In this document: in pieces, positions 6,908 to 14,532 of the stretch
Numbering within the stretch: the first letter of the stretch is position 1
Layout of the letters: the number at the start of each line of letters is the position of its first letter
The notes under the pieces: model-generated
Database searches by the model: none
The model's input: the letters and a program-made list of their open reading frames with translations, nothing else
Told to the model about the DNA's origin: nothing
Program-made: the position numbers and the translations under genes
DNA from: Candidatus Aminicenantota bacterium
GTDB taxonomy: Bacteria; Acidobacteriota; Aminicenantia; Aminicenantales; Aminicenantaceae
Reading direction: 5' to 3'
Assembly: GCA_016926925.1 (NCBI GenBank)
Contig: JAFGNQ010000470.1
Span: 1-15,475, forward strand
DNA length: 15,475 bases

Positions 6908-8509
6908 TCAGAAGGTTATGTTCTCAGTGTAGACTCCGTAGTGTTCCTTGAGAACCGAGGTGATTTCTCCCAGTGTCGCCAGTGATTTGACCGCATTTAT
7001 TATTGGGAAAAGCAGATTCTGTTCGGCAGAGAGAGCCTTTTTGACGGCAAGAAGGCTTTCTTCAACCCTTGTGTTGTCCCTCTCGGATTTGAGCTCTTCC
7101 AGCTTTTCCTTTTGTCTGGACTCAATTTCCGCAGGGGGATAATAGAGGTCGAATTCGATTTTCTTTTTATCTTTTGCAAAAGCATTGAGGCCGACGATTG
7201 TCTGCTCCTTCTTCTCGATCATTCTCTGATAAGCGAAGGCGCTTTCCTGGATTTCTTTCTGGATATATCCATTTTCTATGGCGTTGAGCATTCCTCCCAT
7301 CGCCTCGATTTTGTCAATATAATCCTTGGCGTTCCCCTCCATTGAATTCGTCAAGCTCTCTAAAAAATAGGATCCTCCCAGAGGATCAACGGTATCCGCA
7401 ACACCGCTTTCATGAGCGATGATCTGCTGCGTTCGCAAGGCTATCTGAGCGGATTCCTTGCTGGGCAAAGCCAGGGCTTCATCTCGGGAATTCGTATGGA
7501 GGGATTGAGTGCCCCCCAATACCGCACCCAACGCCTGGAGAGCGACCCGTATCACGTTGTTTTCGGGCTCCTGGGCCGTGAGGGTGGCTCCGCTCGTCTG
7601 CGTATGAAACCTAAGTTTCCAGGAAAGGGGATTTTTTGCCCGGAATTTATCCTTCATGATTCGAGCCCAAAGCCGCCTGGCGGCGCGAAATTTTGCGATT
7701 TCTTCAAAGAAATTGTTGTGAGCGGCAAAGAAAAAGGAGAGCCGGGGGGCAAAAGCATCAACGTCAAGCCCGATGGCCATGGCTTCCCTGGTATATGTGA
7801 TGGCATTGGCCAGGGTGAATGCCAGCTCCTGAACAGCTGTGGCTCCTGCTTCCCTGATGTGGTAACCGCTGATGCTGATAGTGTTCCAAAGCGGGATGTT
7901 TTCATGGCAAAAAGCCAGGATATCGGTCGTGATTTTCATAGACGGTCTGGGAGGAAAGATATATGTCCCGCGCGCTACGTATTCTTTGAGCAGGTCGTTT
8001 TGAATGGTGCCGGCCAATCTGTCCCATCCGATCCCTCTCTGTTCCGCCAGCGCGAGATACATTCCTAAAAGGATGGCTGCGGTTGCATTGATGGTCATGG
8101 AAACAGAAACCTGGTCCAGCGGGATTTCGTCAAAAAGGATTTCCATATCCCGAAGGGAATCGATGGCCACTCCCACTTTCCCCACTTCTCCTTGTGATTG
8201 GGGATGATCCGAATCCATGCCCAATTGCGTAGGGAGGTCGAAAGCGACGCTCAACCCGGTCTGTCCTTGCAACAGCAGGAAACGATATCTCTTGTTGGAT
8301 TCTTCGGCAGTACCGAAGCCGGCATACTGGCGCATAGTCCAGAATCTGCTCCTGTACATCGAAGGATAAATACCGCGAATGAAGGGAAACTCCCCCGGAA
8401 GACCGAGGTCTGTCTCCGGCTTGAAATCCGTCAGTTCCTTTTCCGTATAAACACTTTTGAGCGCAATATTAGAATGGGTTTGAAATTCGGTTTTTCTTTC
8501 CTTTGTCAT
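6908..8509 (-). CDS. Methylmalonyl-CoA mutase, catalytic large chain without B12-binding domain
   Basis: It interconverts (R)-methylmalonyl-CoA and succinyl-CoA by radical chemistry with adenosylcobalamin, in the cytoplasm. The 533-aa protein covers only the TIM-barrel substrate domain; there is no DxHxxG cobalamin-binding domain, which must come from a separate small subunit. Aligned to the Propionibacterium enzyme with a constant offset of 27, Tyr62 (in [14 protein letters not shown]), Arg180 ([12 protein letters not shown]), Tyr216 and His217 ([13 protein letters not shown]) correspond to Tyr89, Arg207, Tyr243 and His244. Tyr/Arg at the first two positions is the methylmalonyl pattern; isobutyryl-CoA mutase has Phe/Gln. 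Other blocks: [18 protein letters not shown] (86-103), [12 protein letters not shown] and [13 protein letters not shown] 8509 has a modest AGGGA about 7 nt upstream. It follows enolase by 51 nt on the same strand, probably one transcript. No epimerase, MeaB-type chaperone or B12 subunit lies nearby. Confidence 0.93.
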   Translation of the reverse strand: MTKERKTEFQTHSNIALKSVYTEKELTDFKPETDLGLPGEFPFIRGIYPSMYRSRFWTMRQYAGFGTAEESNKRYRFLLLQGQTGLSVAFDLPTQLGMDSDHPQSQGEVGKVGVAIDSLRDMEILFDEIPLDQVSVSMTINATAAILLGMYLALAEQRGIGWDRLAGTIQNDLLKEYVARGTYIFPPRPSMKITTDILAFCHENIPLWNTISISGYHIREAGATAVQELAFTLANAITYTREAMAIGLDVDAFAPRLSFFFAAHNNFFEEIAKFRAARRLWARIMKDKFRAKNPLSWKLRFHTQTSGATLTAQEPENNVIRVALQALGAVLGGTQSLHTNSRDEALALPSKESAQIALRTQQIIAHESGVADTVDPLGGSYFLESLTNSMEGNAKDYIDKIEAMGGMLNAIENGYIQKEIQESAFAYQRMIEKKEQTIVGLNAFAKDKKKIEFDLYYPPAEIESRQKEKLEELKSERDNTRVEESLLAVKKALSAEQNLLFPIINAVKSLATLGEITSVLKEHYGVYTENITF

Positions 8510-8560
8510 GTTGTTTCCCTAGATCATGCAGGCCTCGGAGTTCGGAATCCGTTTCTCATA

Positions 8561-9874
<1,314 letters not shown>

Positions 9875-9896
9875 TCAGTTGCTTGTGTCAGATAGT

Positions 9897-9902
9897 ATTA
9901 TA
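9897..9902 (-). promoter_or_regulatory. Possible -10 box of the eno promoter
   Basis: On the minus strand a perfect TATAAT lies 40 nt before the eno ATG, in the 76-nt gap after the ytxH-like gene. No good -35 box is seen 16-18 nt upstream (AATCCG at the 17-nt position), so it is weak or activator-dependent, or eno is partly read from upstream. Confidence 0.4.
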
Positions 9903-9932
9903 GAGGGGATAAGAATCGCCGGATTATCCGTC

Positions 9933-10256
9933 CTACTTTTTTTCTTCCTCCGGGATCGGGACCTCTTCCACTTTTTTAGAGATTTCCTGCTTCTTCTTTT
10001 CTACAAAGTCTTTTATCGCGTCGATTCCTTCATGAGTTTTTTCTTTGACAACTTTTATCCCTTTTTCAGCTTCTTTTGCAATTTTATCATAGCTGTCTTT
10101 GGCTTTCTCGCCTGTTTTTGCTGCGCTTTCTTGGATTTTCTTTCGAGTTTCTTCTCCACTCGCCGGTGCAAAAAGTATGCCCAGAATAAATCCTGTTGCA
10201 GTCCCGAGCAGAAAAGAGATAGTGATGTCAACGATGCTGGAATCCCTATTTGCCAT
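9933..10256 (-). CDS. YtxH-like small membrane protein, 107 aa
   Basis: The N-terminus has one glycine-zipper membrane helix, SFLLGTATGFILGILFAPAS (14-33), followed by GEETRKKI. This 'G..G...G.LFAP..G.ETR' pattern is the YtxH family signature. The rest is a Lys/Glu-rich helical tail with repeated KAKDSYDKIAKEAEKG-like units, ending in an acidic-basic tail. Relatives in Bacillus are linked to general stress; the molecular role is unknown. GGAGG lies 6 nt before ATG 10256. The start overlaps the 3' end of the upstream DUF948-like gene by 11 nt, so the pair is almost certainly one transcript with coupled translation. Confidence 0.88.
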   Translation of the reverse strand: MANRDSSIVDITISFLLGTATGFILGILFAPASGEETRKKIQESAAKTGEKAKDSYDKIAKEAEKGIKVVKEKTHEGIDAIKDFVEKKKQEISKKVEEVPIPEEEKK

Positions 10257-10617
10257 TTTTATCCTCCTTTCGTTTTTTCAAGAGTTGCCTGCCGATTCGA
10301 TACAGAGGGAAGAGCAAAGGCCAGTATTTAGCTGTAGGTCTGATACTTCTTGCGGTCAACAATAAGGTTATTTCGGCGAGGCCTATAGCCGCTTGTTTTG
10401 CTGTTTTCATAACGCTGTCAAGGTCTTCGATACGCGTGCCCACTTTGTCGCTGGTCTCCTGAAGACTCTTGGCAAGCGAAGTTATTTCGATAAGGGTTTT
10501 TTCTCCCTCTTTTGCGGTCTTGCGAAGTTGGATGAGGAACAAAACGATAAAAGTAACGGCTACCACCACGGCAATGGTGATCACTAGAAACAAAAATTGT
10601 TCTAAGGTCAAAAACAT
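10246..10617 (-). CDS. DUF948/YtxG-like membrane protein, 123 aa
   Basis: One N-terminal transmembrane helix (about 8-30, FLFLVITIAVVVAVTFIVLF) is followed by an amphipathic helical region (31-80) with SLAKSLQETSDKVGTRIED. This is the DUF948-like layout of a membrane anchor plus coiled coil. A second hydrophobic stretch follows (about 77-91, IGLAEITLLLTARSI), then a basic tail (RRQLLKKRK-like). In Bacillus subtilis a DUF948 protein (YtxG) is encoded directly before YtxH, and the same order is seen here, which supports both calls. Function is unknown. The ATG lacks a Shine-Dalgarno site and lies shortly below a TTGACA element. Family placement is from pattern, not from a search. Confidence 0.82.
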   Translation of the reverse strand: MFLTLEQFLFLVITIAVVVAVTFIVLFLIQLRKTAKEGEKTLIEITSLAKSLQETSDKVGTRIEDLDSVMKTAKQAAIGLAEITLLLTARSIRPTAKYWPLLFPLYRIGRQLLKKRKEDKNGK

Positions 10618-10626
10618 TCTACTTAA

Positions 10627-10655
10627 TAAATAAGATAAATGCCTGGCTTTGTCAA
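10627..10655 (-). promoter_or_regulatory. Promoter candidate of the YtxG-YtxH pair, predicted leaderless
   Basis: A perfect -35 TTGACA (10655-10650) on the minus strand. At 17 nt the -10 is a poor TATTTA (10632-10627), 9 nt before ATG 10617; at 18 nt it is ATTTAT. The predicted start is 2-3 nt before the ATG. The region is AT-rich, so the -10 is not exact. Confidence 0.45.
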
Positions 10656-10679
10656 ATGGATAAGGGCATGCGAGGATTT

Positions 10680-11258
10680 CTATTTGTAGAGAATTTTGTG
10701 GAGACTCTCGAAGTCGAATTTCTTCTCGATTTTTTCGAGGATGGGGAGATAGTTGTTTCCCTGACCGGTTTCAATAGCGTTTTCCCAAGCCCTGAGATCC
10801 TGGTCGGGGATGAGTTGATGATGTTTTCGGGAAAGCTTGTTTATTCCCCGCAGTGCTTGCCAGTGAGTGAGCATAACAAGCGCCAGTATGCCGAAGAAAA
10901 TATTCGGTCCGGGAAGAAAAGCCAACAGACCGCTAAAAGGAAGAAGGATGCACTCTCCTACGAGCAAAAGGGTGTGTTTGGATCTCTGCTTTTGTAGGAA
11001 GAGGAAAAACTTGCGTTTGATTTTTTTCTCATCCAATCGTCCCGAATGGAGTATCCTGATCGTTTCCCCTTCCGACTTCGAAGCCCGTTCGAAAGCCTGC
11101 TCCTGGGCGAGAATCCGCTTGGGCAAGAGCATGAGCCGTCTCCGTGCCTCGTTCCAAATTTTCTCCAGTCGTGTGAATTTGACTTGGATGTTATGAATAG
11201 GTTCGGAGGAGATGTATCTGTACTTTCTCCGATAATCTTGAACAAAGAAAAAATGCAT
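10680..11258 (-). CDS. Conserved-looking membrane protein with LPGPN...HWQALRG motif, 192 aa
   Basis: Function is not known. The N-terminal half (1-90) is basic and helical, with RLEKIWNEARRRLMLLPKR and a likely amphipathic character. Residues about 93-128 form two closely spaced hydrophobic segments around LLPFSGLLAFLPGPNIFFG, followed by LTHWQALRGINKL (about 130-142). The C-terminal 50 residues are soluble and charged (WENAIETGQGNNYLPILEKI). The P-x-PN turn followed by an 'HW.A..G...L' stretch recalls mitochondrial K+/H+ exchange-related proteins (PF10173, yeast YDL183C type). I hold this only as a suggestion. ATG 11258 is the first start. AAGGA lies 3 nt before it, unusually close, and an extended -10 box TGaTAAAAT lies 10 nt before it. 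It is transcribed divergently from leuS; 62 nt separate it from the next minus-strand gene, which has its own promoter. Confidence 0.85.
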   Translation of the reverse strand: MHFFFVQDYRRKYRYISSEPIHNIQVKFTRLEKIWNEARRRLMLLPKRILAQEQAFERASKSEGETIRILHSGRLDEKKIKRKFFLFLQKQRSKHTLLLVGECILLPFSGLLAFLPGPNIFFGILALVMLTHWQALRGINKLSRKHHQLIPDQDLRAWENAIETGQGNNYLPILEKIEKKFDFESLHKILYK

Positions 11259-11268
11259 GATTCCTTCT

Positions 11269-11277
11269 ATTTTATCA
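11269..11277 (-). promoter_or_regulatory. Extended -10 promoter of the LPGPN membrane protein gene
   Basis: On the minus strand TGA directly precedes TAAAAT (11274-11269, 5/6), an extended -10 arrangement. No -35 match is seen. The predicted start is 3 nt before ATG 11258, which would leave the AAGGA upstream of the mRNA. Confidence 0.4.
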
Positions 11278-11288
11278 TTACGATAAAA
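11270..11288. repeat. Inverted repeat overlapping the extended -10 box
   Basis: TTTTATC-attac-GATAAAA, a perfect 7-bp palindrome with a 5-nt spacer. It covers the extended -10 box of the minus-strand gene, so a bound repressor would block it. It is AT-rich and could be chance. Confidence 0.4.
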
Positions 11289-11331
11289 AAGAAGAAATGT
11301 TCATTGTATCATTCATCCATGCTTTAGAAAG

Positions 11332-11392
11332 AAATCCCTTCGGACAGCATGAGCGATTGAGAGCTCGCCTGACTGCTCTCTAGGGATTTTTT
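11332..11392 (+). ncRNA. Candidate structured RNA ending in an intrinsic-terminator-like stem
   Basis: AAATCCCT (11332-11339) pairs perfectly with AGGGATTT (11382-11389), and the right arm runs into six T (11387-11392). Inside, GAGAGC (11359-11364) pairs with GCTCTC (11375-11380). The result is a nested two-stem structure of about 60 nt with a U-tail, upstream of the leuS promoter. It could be the 3' part of a small RNA or a terminator guarding leuS. It matches no class I know; T-box elements such as the conserved TGG-containing bulge are absent. No convincing promoter is seen for it (a TATCAT at 11307-11312 has no -35). Confidence 0.35.
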
Positions 11393-11422
11393 CCGAACAT
11401 CCATTTCCGCTGCCGGAAAGGT

Positions 11423-11442
11423 GTTGGGGATGTATCCGCAAC
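11423..11442. repeat. 20-bp palindrome upstream of the leuS promoter (operator candidate)
   Basis: GTTG-g-GGAT-gt-ATCC-g-CAAC: two 9-nt arms around a 2-nt centre with one symmetric mismatch. It lies 11 bp upstream of the leuS -35 box, a position typical of activator sites. No known regulator site is recognised. Confidence 0.4.
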
Positions 11443-11453
11443 AGGCCTCCAGC

Positions 11454-11482
11454 TTGACAATTCCAGGGGATAACTCTATAGT
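11454..11482 (+). promoter_or_regulatory. Strong sigma-70-type promoter of leuS-lptE-holA
   Basis: A perfect TTGACA (11454-11459), a 17-nt spacer and TATAGT (11477-11482, 5/6). The predicted start near 11489 gives a leader of about 33 nt to ATG 11522. No clear Shine-Dalgarno site is in the leader. Confidence 0.75.
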
Positions 11483-11521
11483 CTTCTCAATGATTTGCAT
11501 GTGAAGTGAGATGGTTTTGTG

Positions 11522-14002
11522 ATGAATGAAGATTACGATTTTTCCCGAATTGAAGCCAAATGGCAAGCGAGCTGGGATGAACTCTCCGTGTTCAAAGCCA
11601 GTGACGATTCTCAGAGAACAAAGTACTATTGCCTGGAGATGTATCCCTATCCCTCCGGGCGTGTCCACATGGGCCATATCCGAAATTTTTCCATCGTTGA
11701 TGTGATATCGCGGTTCAAGTTGATGAGGGGTTTGAATGTGCTTCATCCTATTGGCTGGGATGCTTTTGGAATGCCTGCGGAGAACGCCGCTATTCAGGAA
11801 GGGGTACATCCTCGAAAGTGGACCTTGGACAACATCTCACATATGAAAAGACAGCTGAAACGAATGGGATACAGTTACGATTGGTCCAGAGAAGTGACGA
11901 CTTGCTATCCCGAATACTACAAGTGGAATCAATGGATATTTCTGAAAATGCTCGAGAGGGGTTTGGCCTATCGCAAGAAGAGCTGGATCAATTTTTGTCC
12001 GGAGTGCCGGACTGTCTTAGCTAATGAACAAGTCATCAGTGAAAAATGTTGGCGGTGCGAAACACAGGTTGAAAAAAAAGAGATGGAACAGTGGTTCCTC
12101 CGTATTACAGGCTATGCCGAGGAACTCCTTTCCGATCACGGCCTGCTGGAAAAATGGCCGGAACATGTGTTGACAATGCAGAAGAACTGGATTGGTAAAA
12201 GCACGGGAGCGCATGTCGTTTTCCCTGTCGTGGGGACCGGGGACTCGATTGCCGTCTTCACCACAAGGGTCGATACCATCTTCGGTGCTACTTTTATTGC
12301 GCTTTCCCCCGAGCATCCTCTGTCTGAAGAGTTGATCGACGATTCGCCCCAAAAGCACAAATTCCGTGCGTGGATAAGGGACACCGTCCGGAAGCAGCGC
12401 CTTAAGGAAGATCCCGGTGAACTGGAAAAGGAAGGCATCGATACAGGCAGGAAAGCCATAAATCCTTATAACGGGGAGGAGATCCCTATCTGGATATCCA
12501 ATTATGTTCTGATGGAATACGGCACCGGCGCCATTATGGCCGTTCCTGCCCATGACCAGAGAGACTTTGAGTTCGCCCGAAAATACAGCATACCCATCCG
12601 AGAAGTCATCGTACCTCTCGGACAGGAGCCGGCAGGCGAGCTGGAAGAAGCTTTCGAAGGTTATGGAATGGTGATCAACTCGGATGCATTCTCAGGAATG
12701 CCCAGCAAAGATGCCATGGAGAGAATGACTCAATATGCCGAAGAGAGGGGGTTCGGCCAGAAGCGGACTCTCTATAAGATACGGGACTGGGGCATCTCCC
12801 GGCAGCGCTACTGGGGAACACCGATCCCGATCATCTACTGCAAGACTTGCGGGATTGTGGCCGTTCCTTACGAAGATCTTCCTGTCGAACTCCCCCCGGA
12901 TGTCCAGTTTAAAGGGGAAGAAGGATCGCCGTTAGAGAGTGTCGATAGTTTTCTCAGAGCGACTTGCCCGAAATGTGGGAATGAAGGCCGCCGCGAAACC
13001 GACACCATGGACACCTTTTTTGACTCATCCTGGTATTATTTCCGCTACTGCTCACCCGAAGAAAAGAGTCTTCCCTTCGATGCCAAACCTGCCACACATT
13101 GGCTTCCCGTGGATATCTATATCGGCGGTATCGAGCATGCCATCCTTCATCTTATTTACGCGCGTTTTTTCTGTAAAGTCCTGCGTGATTTGGGATTGAC
13201 CGAGATATCCGAACCGTTTCCGCACTATTTTAGTCAAGGGATGGTAACCAAAGACGGAGCCAAAATGTCCAAGTCCAAGGGCAATGTCGTCGATCCCGAT
13301 GATATCATTGCCGATTACGGTGCAGACAGTTTGCGTCTTTTTATCCTGTTTGCCTCTCCTCCTGAAAAAGAGTTCAACTGGAGCGAGAAAGGAATCGAAG
13401 GGTGTTCGCGTTTTTTGAACAGGTTCTGGATGTTTTTCCATGACATGCAAGATCTTTTTGCGGAAAAATCGCCTGCTGTCATCCCTGAGAATGGGAATGA
13501 TAGACCGCACAGCCTTCGGGTAAAGATGCATCAGACAATAAAGAAAGTGACGGAAGACATCGGCAGGAGGTATCATTTCAATACGGCCATAAGCTCCATT
13601 ATGGAGCTCTTTAACTCGATCAGGAAGGAGTCGGAATCCCTCAAAGGAAATCCCGCTGGGCGGGCATTGCTGAGTGAGTGTGTGGAGAATCTCGTTCTTC
13701 TCCTCGGGCCTTTTGCTCCTCATATATGTGAAGAGCTCTGGGAAAAGATGGGTCATGCCAATCTCCTTGCCCGGGCCCCTTGGCCTCGATTCGACCCTGA
13801 GCTGGCACAGGAAGATACGGTAACGATCGTCGTCCAGGTAAACGGAAAATTGAGGGATAAGTTTGACGTCGAGAGAAACATCTCCGACGACCTGATCAAA
13901 GAAGAAGCCTTGAGTTTGGACCGGATAAAACTGTTTGTCGGAGAGAAAAAGGTCAGAAAAATTGTCTACATCAAGGATAAACTGATAAATATCGTTGTCT
14001 GA
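11522..14002 (+). CDS. leuS: Leucyl-tRNA synthetase
   Basis: A class I aminoacyl-tRNA synthetase that charges tRNA-Leu, cytoplasmic; 826 aa, bacterial-type length. In order: YPYPSGRVHMGHIRNF with the HIGH-equivalent HMGH (about 49-52); WDAFGMPAENAA; a zinc-type cluster CPECRTVLANEQV with CWRC; the CP1 editing domain with TTRVDTIFGAT and YGTGAIMAVPAHDQRDFEFA (editing Asp in the HD pair); RDWGISRQRYWG; CKTC and CPKC metal-type pairs; DTFFDSSWYYFRY; KMSKS (about 581-585); and an anticodon-binding and C-terminal domain ending in VQVNGKLRDKF, the usual leuS tail. Nothing is missing. GTG at 11519 directly precedes ATG 11522 in frame; ATG was preferred and the difference is one residue. First gene of an operon: lptE starts 16 nt after the stop and holA 4 nt after lptE. 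Confidence 0.98.
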   Translation: MNEDYDFSRIEAKWQASWDELSVFKASDDSQRTKYYCLEMYPYPSGRVHMGHIRNFSIVDVISRFKLMRGLNVLHPIGWDAFGMPAENAAIQEGVHPRKWTLDNISHMKRQLKRMGYSYDWSREVTTCYPEYYKWNQWIFLKMLERGLAYRKKSWINFCPECRTVLANEQVISEKCWRCETQVEKKEMEQWFLRITGYAEELLSDHGLLEKWPEHVLTMQKNWIGKSTGAHVVFPVVGTGDSIAVFTTRVDTIFGATFIALSPEHPLSEELIDDSPQKHKFRAWIRDTVRKQRLKEDPGELEKEGIDTGRKAINPYNGEEIPIWISNYVLMEYGTGAIMAVPAHDQRDFEFARKYSIPIREVIVPLGQEPAGELEEAFEGYGMVINSDAFSGMPSKDAMERMTQYAEERGFGQKRTLYKIRDWGISRQRYWGTPIPIIYCKTCGIVAVPYEDLPVELPPDVQFKGEEGSPLESVDSFLRATCPKCGNEGRRETDTMDTFFDSSWYYFRYCSPEEKSLPFDAKPATHWLPVDIYIGGIEHAILHLIYARFFCKVLRDLGLTEISEPFPHYFSQGMVTKDGAKMSKSKGNVVDPDDIIADYGADSLRLFILFASPPEKEFNWSEKGIEGCSRFLNRFWMFFHDMQDLFAEKSPAVIPENGNDRPHSLRVKMHQTIKKVTEDIGRRYHFNTAISSIMELFNSIRKESESLKGNPAGRALLSECVENLVLLLGPFAPHICEELWEKMGHANLLARAPWPRFDPELAQEDTVTIVVQVNGKLRDKFDVERNISDDLIKEEALSLDRIKLFVGEKKVRKIVYIKDKLINIVV

Positions 14003-14018
14003 AATCAGGATTGATGGG

Positions 14019-14528
14019 ATGAAAAAACTATGCTTTTCAGTGGCTTTATGTCTTTGTTTTCTCCAGTGCGGGTACCATCTGAGCGGTACGGGGAGTTCTC
14101 TTCCCGATCATATTAAAACAATCAGTGTACCGATGTTTCAGAACATGACCACTCGATTTGAGCTGGACCGAAAGCTGACGCAAAGAGTGATTGATGAATT
14201 GGTAGCCCGGGGGAAGGTCGAGATTGTGGGAGATCAAGATTCTGCTGATGCCGTATTGATGGGCGAGATTCGTACCTTTCGTGTGAATCCTGTCGCTTTT
14301 TCCGGATCGGCATCGGCCGATCGCTACAACATCGTCATTGTTGCAAAAATTACGATGAGGGACAATACAAACAAGAAATTGATTTACTCCAATCCGAACT
14401 GGGTTTATCAAGCCGATTATGAAGTGCCCGAAGGATCCGATTTTGAATCTGTTGAGTCCATTGCTATCGATGAGATCTCGGAGAAATTTGCAAGAAGTCT
14501 CATAAGCATAATCTTGGAAGGATTTTAA
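14019..14528 (+). CDS. lptE: LPS-assembly lipoprotein LptE
   Basis: LptE is the outer-membrane lipoprotein that plugs LptD and helps place LPS in the outer leaflet. From ATG 14019 it is 169 aa. Signal peptide MKKLCFSVALCLCFLQ precedes Cys17, followed by GYHLSGTGSSLP, the characteristic LptE start of the mature protein. Further family features are IKTISVPMFQNMTTRFELD, then LTQRVIDEL, a VLMGEIRTF strand and a long C-terminal helix with IDEISEKFARSLISIILEGF. The frame begins 8 codons earlier at 13995, inside leuS, but ATG 14019 has AGGA 8 nt upstream and gives a proper signal peptide. It lies between leuS and holA, a neighbourhood known in other Gram-negatives. The partner lptD is not in the window. 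Confidence 0.92.
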   Translation: MKKLCFSVALCLCFLQCGYHLSGTGSSLPDHIKTISVPMFQNMTTRFELDRKLTQRVIDELVARGKVEIVGDQDSADAVLMGEIRTFRVNPVAFSGSASADRYNIVIVAKITMRDNTNKKLIYSNPNWVYQADYEVPEGSDFESVESIAIDEISEKFARSLISIILEGF

Positions 14529-14532
14529 GTTC

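Noticed and set aside
7412..8068. 218-codon plus-strand frame inside mcm
   Set aside because: Antisense to conserved mutase sequence, with composition typical of a reverse-frame shadow.
6908..8509. Isobutyryl-CoA mutase as the identity of the mutase
   Set aside because: Specificity positions are Tyr62 and Arg180 (methylmalonyl type) rather than Phe and Gln.
11332..11521. T-box riboswitch before leuS
   Set aside because: Structure and a T-run are present, but T-box consensus elements are not seen and the strong promoter lies downstream of the structure.
11324..11809. 161-codon minus-strand frame across the leuS start
   Set aside because: It overlaps the leuS promoter and the HMGH coding region; no ribosome site and no family resemblance.
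13052..13756. 234-codon open frame antisense to leuS
   Set aside because: It is fully opposite a strongly conserved leuS region and has no ribosome site or recognisable domain; a shadow of codon bias.
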